Below the pieces are notes generated by a model. It made no database searches, was not told where the DNA came from, and saw only the letters and a program-made list of their open reading frames with translations. Below are positions 8,620 through 21,270 of a stretch of 64,000 bases of DNA, one piece after another. The DNA comes from Hesperophylax magnus. Lineage: Eukaryota > Arthropoda > Insecta > Trichoptera > Limnephilidae. The DNA lies in NCBI GenBank assembly GCA_026573805.1, contig JAIUSX010000150.1, positions 620,001-684,000 of the forward strand, given 5' to 3'. Each line of letters begins with the position of its first letter. The first letter of the stretch is position 1. The translations under genes and the position numbers were made by a program.

Positions 8620-9885
8620 CATTGTTTTGTTTTCAAAATATCTCTCAAATAAGTTGTTTTCCGACGCCATTGTTGGGTGCTAAAATAACAAGACTCAATC
8701 AGTAATCGTTGTCTCAATCGGGAGCGAGACGGAAGGTAAACAACTTCTCCGAGACACGATGGCTTTCAGCACTATACATTTACACACCACAAACAGTTCA
8801 ATATAAACAGCACCACTCACACAGATGACTAGCTATGACACTACGATAGGAGTGTCGACTGTCAGGGTAGTTGGACTAAGTTATTTAATCATTGGTGCAA
8901 GAACGACAGAGGATGTTCTATTTACTACCCAGTCCAGAAAAGAAGATAATTTGTCAGTTAAAAGCCTTTTTACACTTGAAAATATGTAATTATTATTGCA
9001 GAATTATAATATGAAATTAATATGTCAGAAGTATAAAAATTATTCTCTATTTCTTGATTTGTGTTTTTAACACAAAGATCGGAGCAAGGGTACCAAAGTT
9101 ATTTACATAGAGATTTTTTCAAAGTTTCGATTCAGAATGATGTTCTACCAGAGAGATTGTGAGAATTTCTTCACCCTATGAGAAATAAATTATTTTATTT
9201 AATCATTGTGTAAAAAAAAAACGATTTAAGAATATTATTACATTTTAGTTAAGCAAGACAATGAAACATAAACATCACAAATTTAACTGCAAAATGTAAA
9301 AAAAAATAATTATCGTACCTTTCGATATGATTTTAGAAAGTGAACAATAAATCATAAGTTTATTTGATTGATTTATCCATATGAATATACAAACGGGGTT
9401 GTATTGAGTCCAGGAGTGCTCTTCGGGTGCTTAAATAGCCCCCACTCGAATAAGTAGTTTGTGAGTAAATCGCCGCGGGCGCTGATGCGAAACCTCTGTT
9501 TCCTCGGCCGCTCGTTGTCACAACAGGCGGACTTTTAATGGGAACTCGGCTGGGAATAGGAAATAACCATGGAATAAAGGATCTTTATTCTGTGGGAATA
9601 ACTCAGTAATAGTGAAGTTAGGTGAGGATATGAAGAATGCATGTTAATGTTATTCAGTTCTATTTAGAAAGGGAGTGCCGAGAAAAAACAGCTCACGAGA
9701 ATTCTGACCAAAGTTATTGTGATGCCTACATTTTTATCAATTTTATCGTAGTATCTATGTATTGATTGAATGCCCGTAGGGCCTTTACAAACATGATAAC
9801 ATTGATAACATACATGTCGAACATTGTACACAAGCGCATATCAATATATAGCAGTAAATACCAGTTGAATAAATTCTTTGATTAT
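8620..9885. other. Non-coding DNA with a GC-rich patch
   Basis: No gene recognised. About 9420-9560 is GC-rich (contains CGCCGCGGGCGC and TCCTCGGCCGCTCG), unlike its surroundings. It may be a regulatory or conserved non-coding segment. Confidence 0.4.
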
Positions 9886-9998
9886 TGAAGAAAATATTAG
9901 CGATTCCTAAACAAAAATCTGAAACAGAAAAATCAGAAAAGAATACGGTCACATCTAGAACACAAACCCAGGACCCTTGCCTTGCCGGGGCACTAATA
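9886..9998 (-). mobile_element. tRNA-derived SINE copy, degraded
   Basis: It shares with 54402-54522 the run CTGAAACAGAAAAATCAG followed by ACGGTC-CATCT and AACCCAGGACCCTTG. On the minus strand this reads as a tRNA-like head (B-box region CCTGGGTT...) followed by a T-rich tail. The B box is damaged here, and the A-box half is lost after 9998. Confidence 0.65.
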
Positions 9999-10105
9999 AT
10001 TATTTGAATAAATTCTTATCATTTTACACATATAATACATATCAGCAACATTTACCACTAATTATTTTTGCTTTGATGCGGAACAGAGAGGTTTTGAATA
10101 TGTTA

Positions 10106-10351
10106 AAAAGGTCTGTGTATTTATGTATTGGCAGTACGACAAAATTGCGCTAATGGTGAGCAATATTATGAATAATTAATGCTTTGGTGGTCACAGTGGA
10201 AAAGGTCTGTGTATTTATGTATTGGCAGTACTGTAAAATTGCGCTGGTGGTGAGCGATATTATGAATAATTGATGCTATGGTGGTCACAGTGGAAAAGTT
10301 CTGTGTATTTATGTATTGGCAGTACGATAAAATTGCGCTGGTGGTGAGCAG
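10106..10351. repeat. 94-bp tandem repeat, 2.6 copies
   Basis: Units start at 10106, 10200 and 10294 with AAAAGKTCTGTGTATTTATG. The first two run the full 94 bp and the third stops after GGTGGTGAGC. The copies differ at only a few positions, so the duplication is recent. Confidence 0.93.
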
Positions 10352-11149
10352 TGAGTAGATTTAGCAGAGATATGGATGTTTACACACTTTGATATAATTA
10401 ATATATTTATAACAATTTGAGAGCAGTTCAGTAATTTAAAAAAAAGTATAAAAATATCATTAAGAGTTATCCGGGTAGAAATCAGCGGTAGGTCCAGATT
10501 AGACATTAATGTGTATAACAGATATTAAATACAGGTTGTCTTAACTTACAAAAATCATGTAATAAACTTCCTTTCTCTAAGCTCTGTACGAATTATAGAC
10601 ACGAGAAAATGTGCAAAATTCATGATGCCAGTGTGATCAAGTGATTTAAATACTTATCGGAGTTTTAACCCATTTTTATCGTAATCTTTCATATATATCG
10701 ATGAATTGATATTGGGTATGAATCAAATAATGTAAAGACATTATTATATTTGAAGTTTTGTCTTTTTTACAGATAAATTGATATTTCAGTGCTCTAAAGA
10801 TTATGCTGAAAATTATGTCAAAAGCTAAAAATAGATGCGTTGGTAGGCAGAAAAGGTGTGCAAATTCCGAAAGGTGAATTTCGTAAAATCACATTTTCAA
10901 AGCCAACGAGTGCAAAGTAGGATAACAAAAGCGATATCGCGTTTAGCTCTTGTTTTTGAAGAGGACCTGAATTTAAATATTGACTGCGTCCCATGTAAAT
11001 AAAATAAAACAGATTGCCAAGTCCGAGATACTATCTACTTCATATATTCGGGTAGAACTTTGTAATCATATCCATGTGTGTATGGAAATTAGTTGACAAT
11101 AATATTGGTAATTTTTAAATTCAGATATGAGATTAAAAAAATACGGAAA
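10352..11149. other. AT-rich non-coding DNA
   Basis: No gene or repeat recognised. Confidence 0.4.
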
Positions 11150-11290
11150 ATAATCAGGTCTCAAAAGCTTAGTGGTTAAAAGCGTTGTCACGGTAAGACA
11201 GAGATCACGGGTTAGATCCCCAGTTGCGACAGTTACGTTTTTATATTATGTGTCTTATTCTGTTTCACGTTTAATTTAGTTTTATTAGAA
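11150..11290 (+). mobile_element. tRNA-like SINE head
   Basis: An A-box-like segment (AGCTTAGTGGTTAAAAGCG, 11166-11184) is followed by a B-box-like GGGTTAGATCCC (11209-11220) at tRNA-like spacing. A T-rich tail with TTCTGTTTC follows, like the other copies at 9886, 27290 and 54402. The putative acceptor-stem ends do not pair, so this is a tRNA-derived retroposon rather than a tRNA gene. Confidence 0.6.
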
Positions 11291-13130
11291 GTACCTTTTT
11301 TATGTTTAAATATTTAGCTCATTTTGGTTTTTTCTTTTAGATATTATTTTGAAAAAAATATGACTCCATATTACTTATATGATTTAAGATTTTCAAGGCC
11401 AAACGTATTTTTATTATTTGTTTTTGGGGTGTTATGCCGTGTTGCGCTAACTCCTTATTTAGCCAACGTTTCGGACAACGTTACAGTGTCCATCATCAGG
11501 GCAGATGTTACTTACTTACTTTATAAATAAATATTAGGCACTTCAAAACCAATCTAAGAGAAATATCAAAATATCATTATTTAGTTGTTATGAGCTTCTT
11601 CAGAACGCTTCGTAAAGTTCACCAAAATGAACTAAATATTTGACGATTTTTAATAACACATAGTTTTTCAGAAGTTGTTTGAGTTGCAACATTATATCGC
11701 TTCTAGCTGAAGTCCTCGGGCTTTAAACAGAGTTCTCGAAATCAAACGTGGACAGAAATTTTTCCGTGTGTGCAAAGTTTCGTCAAGAAGTGTCAAAATG
11801 AGGTTGGGGTAGTTATTCGAAATCTTATTTAAACAGTGACTTTCCTCCAATTTTGTGGGTCTACAATAAAACTGTAGACTTGTTTAAAAATAAAACCACA
11901 CAGGGTCACTCTTCTTCATATGTATGTCGCTAAGTGATAATGTTGGAAAAACAAACTTGTAATAATTACTTGTAATTCGCGTATCGTGGACCTTTTGTCT
12001 GCTCAGTATTTGCGAGTAGCTAAATGAATATAATTTAAATGTTTAACAAACATACATGTATTTAAAGTCATTGTAAATTAAATAGAAAAAGAGTGAATAA
12101 GAGGTCTGTTGTATTAGAAAACTAAATAATGGCGTTTGTAGGGTTAACTGAACACGGGTAATGTTCACCGTTACAAGATTCTGAAATTATTTGCGAATGC
12201 ACTCATGTGGTGTATTTGCTCTGCGGGGGAGTGAGAGGAATGAGAGGAATGAGTAGAATGAGTGGAATTAAAGAAATACTCCTCTGTCGGTCCCTCTCGG
12301 CTAGACTTATTGCATTAGTCTGAATTGCTCGGTGAAGAGAACCGTTCGATCAGAAATACAATTCTCACGAATTCTTGCGAACTCTTTAAAAAAGGTGATC
12401 GTTTCTCTAATGTCTAGGGGATGTTGAGAACAATGTTAATGATGAAATGTCGGTGCTGTTGTATACAAGTCCTCTTTGGTGAGATGGAAACTAAAACTGT
12501 TATTGGAATTTAGATATTTGTTTATTTATCAATTTAAATATGTCAAGAGCATTTTTTCTGCTAAAATGAAATTATATGCGTTTGAAATAATAGATAGGGC
12601 AAATCATTTTAAAGAGAACACTTTGTATGTATTTGTGCACATCGAGATTAATTTTCGAAAAGTTTTTCCAACTAGTTTGGAACACCAGTCCCCTCTTACC
12701 CAGCATATGTCTAAATATACTGGGCGCGTAGAGATGTTTAACAATTATTGTATTTATTATAAATATTTATGTATAATAATTTAATTAGTCCTTAAAATTC
12801 AGGATATATCTGAACACATGTTCACGCATTTGGCCTTATCCGAATAAATATAATGGACGATATGCAAAAATGTTATTATTTGTAAGAACATGTGTTCTGA
12901 CTTCCTCATAACATATTCGTGCTTTACTGATATTTTGTTATGAAATTTGTGAAATCATTCGTTATAGGCCTACAGTTCCGTTTTTAATTTTTTAAATAAT
13001 TTGATTTTTAAATCAACAATATTTTCAAATCAGTAAGTTTTGAACTTAATAATTTATTTTTGACAACATAGTAAAACAATATTTAGTTTATTTTAGCTCT
13101 TGTGAAGGGGCAGTCGTTTCGAAGTTCGAA
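11291..13130. other. AT-rich non-coding DNA
   Basis: It holds a 68-codon and a 102-codon open frame (11324-11530 and 12476-12784) with no recognisable product. At 12233-12265 there is a short GAGGAATGAGAGGAATGAGTAGAATGAGT array of about 10-bp units. Nothing else is supported. Confidence 0.4.
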
Positions 13131-13480
13131 TTTATTCTATATTTTGCCACCTGGCAAAAAGCCCACCCTCACACTACACCTAAGCACCCGTATCCAAAAT
13201 GGAAATAATCACCTACAGCCTTTTAAAAATTAGCCGGTTCCACTACTAATTGTCTATAGCGGTTTTAGATTCCACCCCCTAACCACCCAGCCCCCTAACC
13301 AACCCCTGCGGCCGACGCGGCGCTCTCAAACACCCGCAGCGTAATCTCCGCGCGGCGAGCTAATGCTCTCAGGTGACTGGGCCCGAATAGCCGGGTCGGT
13401 CGGGGCGATCGGCCGTGCTGATGCGATTACACGACTATCCGGCTACCTGGCTACCTGGCTACCAGGCTACCAGACTAAAT
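13131..13480. other. GC-rich, CpG-rich block with GGCTACCT repeats
   Basis: About 13260-13480 is strongly GC- and CpG-rich (GCGGCCGACGCGGCGC, CCGGGTCGGTCGGGGCGATCGG). It ends in a short CCGGCTACCTGGCTACCTGG array (13439-13474). The contrast with the AT-rich surroundings suggests functional or recently acquired DNA, but no gene is visible. Confidence 0.5.
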
Positions 13481-13559
13481 GCAAAGGTTTGAGCCGGATT
13501 CATACGGAGAGAATACACTTCTAGTTACTTATTGATCGATGCATAAAATTGGGTTAAAA

Positions 13560-14010
13560 TGCCGAGGTTTTATTCATCAATATACTTCTAAGCGTTGTTT
13601 CCAATGGCTTTGGCCGTGTTTCGTGACCTGATCTGAATAGCCAGGTACTTTCCAATTTTCCTCTTCCCTCTTCCATTCCCTTCCCCATTCCATTCTCTTC
13701 CCCATTCCATTCAATTCCCTTCCCCGTTCCCTTCGCAACATACCCCAAATGAAAATTCACATAAAAAAAGAAAGTGGAACAGATCTTTAGTTTTTTCATT
13801 TATTATTTTTATATTTGAATAGGTACCGTACAGAATTTGTATTTGATTAAGTTGTGAGACCGAAGGGAGTATAAAATATGGGGAAGTGGAAGGTTAGGAA
13901 ATAATTGCCTATTCAAATTTATTTACGAAACACGGTGAAGCCATTGCAAGCAGTGTTTCGATGTTATATTGTAATCCATCACCAGAACAATACTGAGCTT
14001 CCGCTAACTG
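13560..14010. repeat. Inverted pair of a purine-rich dispersed repeat (copies 1 and 2)
   Basis: About 13580-13745 on the minus strand and 13850-13960 on the plus strand are the same repeat. Both read GTTG(T/C)GA...GAAGGGA, then a GGGGAAG-rich run, then CGAAACACGG and AAGCCATTG. Head-to-head copies separated by about 100 bp can fold back. The minus-strand copy carries a short GGAATGGGGAA array. Confidence 0.65.
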
Positions 14011-14964
14011 CTTACCGCTTCATATGAAGAAACAATACTGAGCGTTTATAATTTATTTATACGGTTCTAACAGACATTCACGTGAGAATAATCCGTTATA
14101 AATACTCATGCATTGAACAAAGAGGTACATAAAATTATAAAAAAAGGTTTCCAGTCAAAGGATACATAATAAATTCCAACTAGAATCAAATTCCAAAGAA
14201 TAAAAAGAGAGGTAAGTGACACAAGATACACAAAGAGAGACACACGTGATACATAATATAATTAGCATTACATATTTTTGAGCAATAGCACCATATTTGG
14301 TTGTTATTTTCTCTTTCCACCGCCTCAATAGATACCTAGAGGTTAGAGGCTTAAGACCAGAGATAGCCATCCTCCATGTGGCCCACCTTTCCCTCCCCAT
14401 CCTCTGCGCAACATACCCCAGTTGGAGTTGCCGTAGTCCAACTGGTTCCAGGCAGTTTGACCTCTTGTTGTTTTGCGAATGATTTGCCGTCTAAATAGAT
14501 TAATCTAGCCATTAATATTCCAGTGCATGCTTATTTGATATCTTACGCCATGCTGAATTCTAAACGATGTCTTAAATTCTGTATTCATAAGCATACATAT
14601 TTGCCAACATTTACAATTCAAGATGGCGATGCACAATTGCACAGCAAGGCGGGTGATTGGTTGCACAGCTGATGGCATGTCTGACCTTTCAATTGTTTGG
14701 CCTCCGCATGCAATTCTCCGTTGCGAGGGGCCATTAAATATAACAATAGCACACAATACAAATGCTCTGATTCCAACGATACTAACTAAACTTATGTCAG
14801 CAAAATGTTGACATAGAAAAATCAATAATTGCATACGTGTGTTATCAATTAGGTATGTTGTTATATAGTTTACTACCGTGTCGTGCCGGGTTAGATTGTG
14901 CAAGCACTAGAGTCCCAACTGCTCCTTACTAATCGGAGCTAGTGGGACTATGATATTCTTATTT
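14011..14964. other. Non-coding DNA
   Basis: A 132-codon frame on the minus strand (14505-14903) has no recognisable domains and I did not call it. About 14330-14450 resembles part of the purine-rich dispersed repeat (GCAACATACCCC, CTCCCC) in minus orientation. Nothing else is supported. Confidence 0.4.
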
Positions 14965-15445
14965 CGAGGTGTGTTGTGAGGCTGAAGGCGGTAAAGAGGA
15001 TAAGAAAATGGAGTAGAGGAAGGTGAATAACTACCTGTTTGTTCAGGTTTGGTCACTTTATCAGGGCCATTTATAAAGCCATTTCAAGCATTGTTTTGTT
15101 TCTGAATAGTGGACATTCACCACGGCGATACTGAGGCTGATGGCTGAAAAAAATGATGCTAGTGATTCAAATAGCCATGATCGACTAGCAATCCGTATGT
15201 CGCGGGTTCAAATTTGTGTTATTTCACAATTTATTAATTTTATACAATATAAAGTATATTTTCTGAACGTTTCAGAGTGAAAGATACTCTCAATATCGCC
15301 CTGGTGTAAGACCACCATTCAGAATTGTGAGGTTGCTTGAAATGGGTTTAACCATGTTTGGTGACCAATTCTGAATAGTCTGGCCCTTCGCCACCTTCCC
15401 TTCCTCTACTCTTTCCCCTCCCGAATACCTTCAGCAATCAGCATT
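14965..15445. repeat. Inverted pair of the same purine-rich repeat (copies 3 and 4)
   Basis: About 14965-15110 (+; GTTGTGAGGCTGAAGGCGG, then GGAAGGTGAATAACTACCTG and GGTCACTTT...AAGCCATTTCAAGCA) is mirrored by about 15330-15440 (-; TTGAAATGGGTTTAACCATG, GGTGACCAATTCTGAATAG, CACCTTCCCTTCC). A further + copy starts near 23890. Confidence 0.6.
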
Positions 15446-17180
15446 ACAACAAAAGATGGGGATACCATAGTGTGACTGGATCCAGAAGGTTGGATTAGGT
15501 TAAATAAAAAAAATAAAACTATAATTGAATTCATGACCCCTAGATAAAAAAAAAAAACGATAAAACAACATATTTTAATAGTCATAAACGTAACAATTAA
15601 GGGTAGATCATATCGTTGATGACTTCATAAAGAATTAAAGTGCTGCCGAGTACTAAAATACTCAACTTATAAATCATAAAAGCTACAATACTTCAGTTAT
15701 AAAACAACTTCAATAGGTTTTCTTCATTTTTGCTTTGTGAATTCTTTGCGAATTCTCCACGACTTTGCTGACTGGAGAATAACATAATTTGAAAACAACA
15801 GCAATGGAAATGAAAAAGAATGTACCGAAACTGGAACTGAACTGGTTATATAAGTACGAGTATTATGGTATTTGGTATTTTATGCACCGTGCGCCCGAAG
15901 CATTGTAAATCGGTTGAAATGCTGTTCTGAAGTGATATATGCCTCAGCCGGCAGTGCAGCCGTAGGAACATTATTATGTTTGATAACACGACCAACAAAA
16001 GCAGGATTTATGAACTATTATTTACTATAAACGTAATTCTCCATGTGCACTGGATACGGTTGGCTGCATTTAGAGCCGAACATAAATGACCTCTCAAATT
16101 TGCAGCGATAAATATTCTCAAAAGTACGATTAAAATTTGTCTCAAAAACACATGTTTCATTTAGAATCTAGAGATTTTCTTTGATATTTACTGCCCGGTT
16201 TCGCACAAATTTAGCAGCGTTTTTTGTATTTAACAATTTTCGAATAAGTGGAGGAAGCGATATTTGGCGTCTCCTCGTTTTTTATAGTGAAAGGCATGTT
16301 TCAAAGCTCCATAATTCTTGATGGAAATTTTCCAATTTCACAAGGGGATCAGGACAAATTTTTTATTTGGAGTAAAGAGTGACGATTTTCGTCCATAGTT
16401 CATGGGGGATGACGTTGAATGCTGTAAAAAGTTGGAATGCTAAATAATGCTGAAAAACTGATCAAATTTAGTGATTCATTTGATTGTATAGCGGTTTATG
16501 AAGCCAACTGTGAAATAATAGCTTATAATATTTCCGGTATGTTTACTAATGTCGTCATTAATTATTTTTGTAGAACCGCTGAATGCGTTAATTAAGATAA
16601 AATATAATGCTTTAATGCGTGGTGGATTTTTATCCGTTAAAGCATTTTGGATTATGCCCTAACAAATAATATTAAATATATGAAGAAAAAAGTTGTAACA
16701 TCAATGTCCCGTCTTGATGGAAAGAAGACTCAGATACCATGGAAGTATAGACCGATACTATGCATGCAAGCTACTTGGTGGAACAAGAGAACCCAGCTAG
16801 TATTACAGGAATAACGGAAAAAATTACAGACAGCACGTTGGACCTATGGCTGAGATCTATACATACAAAATATAAGTTATATTATAATATCTAAAATCTT
16901 ACTTATTTATATGTACTCGAACCTACCTAAAAATACAAATCAATAAAAACAAAACACGAATCCACAAAAAGGTGTTGCTTTCATCAAATGATACTGTTAA
17001 AGTAAAAATTAATCATATTAAGCTGATATTGTGATGAAGCCCTTTATTTAAAGAGAAGCAACATTGTACCTACCTAATCAGTGTCTCACCAGTACAGGTG
17101 TGACAATAACAAATCGTTTATGAACATATTTGTATTTACCTTTTACCCATTCTAATTTGTTATTTACTTCTGCATATGCT
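15446..17180. other. AT-rich non-coding DNA
   Basis: No gene recognised. About 15890-16110 is moderately GC-rich and about 16540-16640 has clustered TTAATTA-type words. Both could be non-coding regulatory DNA, but that is a guess. Confidence 0.35.
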
Positions 17181-17310
17181 TATTCATTTTGTTACTATTT
17201 TTGTTATTATCATTTTGTTATTATTATGCATTTAAACATCCATGTATGTAAATTTTTGGGCACTATGCCTGTTTTATGTACTTAAATAAAAATAAATAAA
17301 TAAAGTTAAA
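17181..17310 (+). mobile_element. Possible LINE 3' end with A-rich tail
   Basis: TTGGGCACTATGCCTGTTTTATG followed by an (AAATA)n-type tail at about 17284-17312 looks like the 3' end of a retroposon in + orientation. I see no coding part upstream. Confidence 0.35.
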
Positions 17311-17639
17311 AAAAAACATCGAAATTAAAACTCAAAATGAAATTAAAAGCAAATATGGCTACTGAAAGGAACAATAAAAAAATACGAGACTTCAGGGCAG
17401 GGAGAAACAAATGAAAAATAAATAACAAGCTACTAATTATAATGCTTGGAGTACGTGACACATTTGGTGGCTATTTATTTAAAGAATTGAAATTTTTTAG
17501 CAAGACTGAAAATCAATTCATAAAAAACAATCCTTAAACAAAAAGGTTTTAAGTTCTTTTCACAATAATTGGTACTGGTAATCCATTTTAAATGTTGTTT
17601 TAAACTTGATTTTAGCAAGGATTGAACCATCCTACCCAG

Positions 17640-17765
17640 AAATTAGATTTGACAACAAAAGCAACCTCGTCAAATGCCAATCGGATAGGACAGACATTTA
17701 TTTCGTGCTGTAATATCATCCGATTTCAGTAATATGTCGTCGTGATTGCCACCAAAGTTGATAGT
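17640..17765 (+). repeat. Dispersed repeat, copy 1 (partner at 35945-36060)
   Basis: It shares GGA(C/T)(A/C)GACATTTATTT and CTGTAATATC(A/G)TCCGATTT with 35984-36034, in the same order and spacing apart from a 5-10 base gap. The family is unknown. Confidence 0.6.
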
Positions 17766-18607
17766 TGATAGAATGCATCGTCATTAATAGCGAGTAGATC
17801 AAAATTTCGTTTGATTTTTAAAAATATATTTTTTTTAATATTGTAAATCGGGTGCATCTCATAACACCCTGCATACATTTTTTCTTATGATGGATACCTA
17901 ATACAGTTTAATTTATTAAATTGTATGTCTTTCTTTCCAATTAGTATAGATCACACTTCTAGTGTCTATTCAGTTGTTCCAAATTAAAAAAAATAAATAA
18001 AAAGCACAAACAATGATAATTATTCGTAATTTTTTGTGGAACCGTTGTTGTAAAATATTACCCCAAGGAAGCTTACTGAGCATGAAATTAACTTAAAAAC
18101 GTAGTTAAATTACCTTAAAAATACAAAGCTTTTCGCGAAAAAAGCCGGTTTTTAAATAATTGCAGATGTCGCGGGCTGTGAAAGTATTCAAATTTGTGGG
18201 TTTGACTAGAAGATTGACCAAATAACAAAATGGTGAAACTTTTGCATAACACTACATATAAATATAATTTTCTAAGACTTACTTTTTCCGACTTTTTTAT
18301 CTTCTATTTCACAGAAAATTAATATGACAGTAATTTAATCCACACATGTGTGCATGTGCCACCGGTTATTAAAATTAAGAATCAAGAGATCCAACCTATT
18401 AACAGGTTATCGGAATATCACCTATAAAAGTTATTTAAAACTAATGTGTTAACGCTCCGATGGCAACAAAAAAAGGAAGGAAAAAGAGTAAAATGTTTAA
18501 TATTTTAAAAAGAAGTTAATGTTCCAAAATATATTTAATTACCATTTTACAATATTTATATTATAATTTTACAATTTATTTATATTGTTCTTCATTTTTA
18601 TATTCTA
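17766..18607. other. AT-rich non-coding DNA
   Basis: No gene or repeat recognised. Confidence 0.35.
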
Positions 18608-19952
18608 ACATCGTGGGTAATATCACTAAGGTCGTATCGTGAGTAATATCACTATGGTCATATCGTGAGTAAAATCACTAAGGTCATTCCATGAGTAGGT
18701 AGTATCACTAAGGTCATAACATGAGTAATATCACTATGGTCATATCGTGAGTAATATTACTATGGTCATATCGTGAGTAATATCACTATGGTCATATCGC
18801 GAGTAATATCATTAAAGTCATTCCATGAGTAGTATCACTTAGGTCATATCATGAGTAATATCGCTATGGTCATATCGTGAGTAATATCATTAAAGTCATT
18901 CCATGAGTAGTATCACTATGGTCATATCACGAGTATGTAATATCGCTATGGTCATATCGTGAGTAATATCATTAAAGTCATTCCATGAGTAGTATCACTA
19001 AGGTCATAACATGAGTAACATCACTATGGTCATATCGTGAGTAATATCATTAAAGTCATTCCATGAGTAGTATCACTAAGGTCATATCGTGAGTAATATC
19101 ACTGTGGTCATATCGTGAGTAATATCACTAAGGTCATTCCATGAGTAGTATCACTAAGGTCATAACATGAGTAACATCACTATGGTCATATCGTGAGTAA
19201 TATCATTAAAGTCATTCCATGAGTAGTATCACTATGGTCATATCACGAGTATGTAATATCACTATGGTCATATCGTGAGTAATATCATTAAAGTCATTCC
19301 ATGAGTAGTATCACTAAGGTCATATCGTGAGTAATATCACTGTGGTCATATCGTGAGTAATATCACTAAGGTCATTCCATGAGTAGTATCACTAAGGTCA
19401 TAACATGAGTAACATCACTATGGTCATGTCGTGAGTAATATCATTAAAGTCATTCCATGAGTAGTATCACTAAGGTCATATCGTGAGTAATATCACTATG
19501 GTCATATCGTGAGTAATATTACTAAGGTCATTCCATGAGTAGTATCACTAAGGTCATATCGTGAGTAATATCACTATGGTCATATCGTGAGTAATATCAC
19601 TAAGGTCATTCCATGAGTAGTATCACTAAGTTCATAACATGAATAATATCACTATGTTCATATCGTGAGTAATGTCACAAAGGTCATTCCATGACTAGTA
19701 TCACTAACATGATTAATATCACTATGGTCATATCGTGAGTAATATCATTAAAGTCATTCCATGAGTAGTATCACTAAGGTCATACCATGAGTAATATCAC
19801 TATAGTCATATCGTGAGTAATGTCACTAAGGTCATTACATGAGTAGTATCACTAAGGTCATAACATGAGTAACATCACTATGGTCATATCGTGAGTAATA
19901 TCATTAAGGTCATATCGTGAGTAATATCACTAAGGTTACATCCTGAGTAATT
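18608..19952. repeat. 26-bp minisatellite, about 50 copies
   Basis: The basic unit is TCATATCGTGAGTAATATCA plus CTATGG (26 bp). Recurrent variants carry TCATTCCATGAGTAGTATCA, TCATAACATGAGTAACATCA and ...ATCATTAAAG. Variants recur in a fixed order: the TCATAACATGAGTAACATC variant starts at 19004, 19160 (156 bp, six units), 19398 and 19858. So the array is organised in higher-order blocks. A four-base insertion (TATG) occurs in a few units. Confidence 0.97.
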
Positions 19953-20250
19953 ATTGCAAGTAATTTTTTGCTCACTCATTTAAGAAAATGTAACAAAACC
20001 ACCGTTTCAATGCCACCGGCAATCAGGGCCCGCCGTGAGCCGAGCGGTGCCTGGCGCTAATAAAAACCCGAAAGGCGCTGTATTGGGTATCAGCCCCTTG
20101 TCTCCTTGGCAAGCCTCGGCCTCGGCGCCCGAAACGGACTGCTACGACTGCGCCTCCACAGAGCCGGCCCTGCTAGCAATGAGCTAACTACCGACAACCA
20201 ATAGTGCTAACACCACATCGTAGGTAGCTCGTAACACTGACAACTGACGA
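19953..20250. other. GC-rich block next to the minisatellite
   Basis: About 20010-20170 is GC-rich (CAGGGCCCGCCGTGAGCCGAG, CCTCGGCCTCGGCGCCCGAAACGG). No frame across it is recognisable. Confidence 0.45.
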
Positions 20251-21119
20251 TGTTTACTGCTATACAACAAAACACTACAAATAGGATTAGCACTCGTACC
20301 ATTTCCGAAGCGAGATCGTAAATTGGCTACGTTACTGCGAGCTTTACTGCATTCGAGACCCGATGGTCGACATACGACATACGCGTGTTAGGTTTTAGTA
20401 TTATGACCATATATATAGATAGGTAGAGCCAGCGTAAGTGTTCTGCGTGAGGAACTTTGAGATATACAATGAAGAGTAGGAGAGTGGCATTATGTGTAGT
20501 ACTTGCATATTTGAGAATACTAAAAAACACTTGGAATATCAGTTGTGTGGTTCAAAATGTTGCTTGTATCGTAATGGAGGACTTAGTCAGTCGAGAAATT
20601 GAACGTACGATGCCTGTGTGGGATCCAAACGCGATCCAAACGCAACTCAGCCACTACCAATGCCATCAATAATACGAAGATTTATTTCTGAAAAAAGTAG
20701 GCACAGTATGTTCTTATTCGATCTCACGATCAATTTTACTTTTAAATTTTTGGTACAAATTGTGTAAAAACAGATCAAGATCAATTTCATTCCATGAGTT
20801 AAAAGTTCGAGCACTATATCTAATCTTTCATATGTAATTACATCTAAATAGTATAGTGATTTTGTACTCATTGAAAGTAATTAATCAGGTTTGTTTTGAT
20901 TGAAAATGTTTTTTTATTGGTTTTTTCAATAAATGTTTCAAATACTTTTATACTCTTTCAAACATTTGAATAGAGTTGTGAAGGATTTATATATGAGTGT
21001 TATTTTTACAAAGATTACGCACTGTTTCTAGAGCAGTTGTGTGGTTTTGGTTTCAGTCTGTTTGGTGTTAGTATGTTTTATATTTCAGATCTCACTAATG
21101 TTTTGAATTTTTATAAACA
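20251..21119. other. Non-coding DNA
   Basis: Small frames of 67 to 74 codons have no recognisable product. Nothing else is supported. Confidence 0.35.
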
Positions 21120-21270
21120 CGTGTTTAGACATCGCGAACTACATTCGTAATTTACTAAAAGTTTATTAGGAAATCAATCAATTCCTTCGCTAAGGGCCTG
21201 CAATCCCATTTTTAACCGGATTACGAATAAATTGAAGAAATTGTCAATAAATTAACAATATTCAATATTT
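21120..21270 (+). repeat. Dispersed repeat, copy 1 (partner at 25080-25230)
   Basis: It shares CTAAGGGC(C/A)TGCAATC and TTTTTAACC(G/T)GATTACGAAT with 25147-25190, and a looser match extends about 70 bp upstream (AAAAGTTT...AGGAAA). Same strand. Confidence 0.7.

Noticed and set aside
11150..11235. Functional tRNA gene
   Set aside because: A- and B-box-like words are present but the acceptor-stem ends do not pair and the B box is degenerate. Three related copies with T-rich tails show that it is a SINE.
14505..14903. 132-codon minus-strand frame
   Set aside because: No domain, no conserved motif, and it overlaps an open frame on the other strand.
18608..19952. CRISPR-like array
   Set aside because: Units are contiguous 26-bp repeats without unique spacers, in eukaryotic DNA, so it is a minisatellite.
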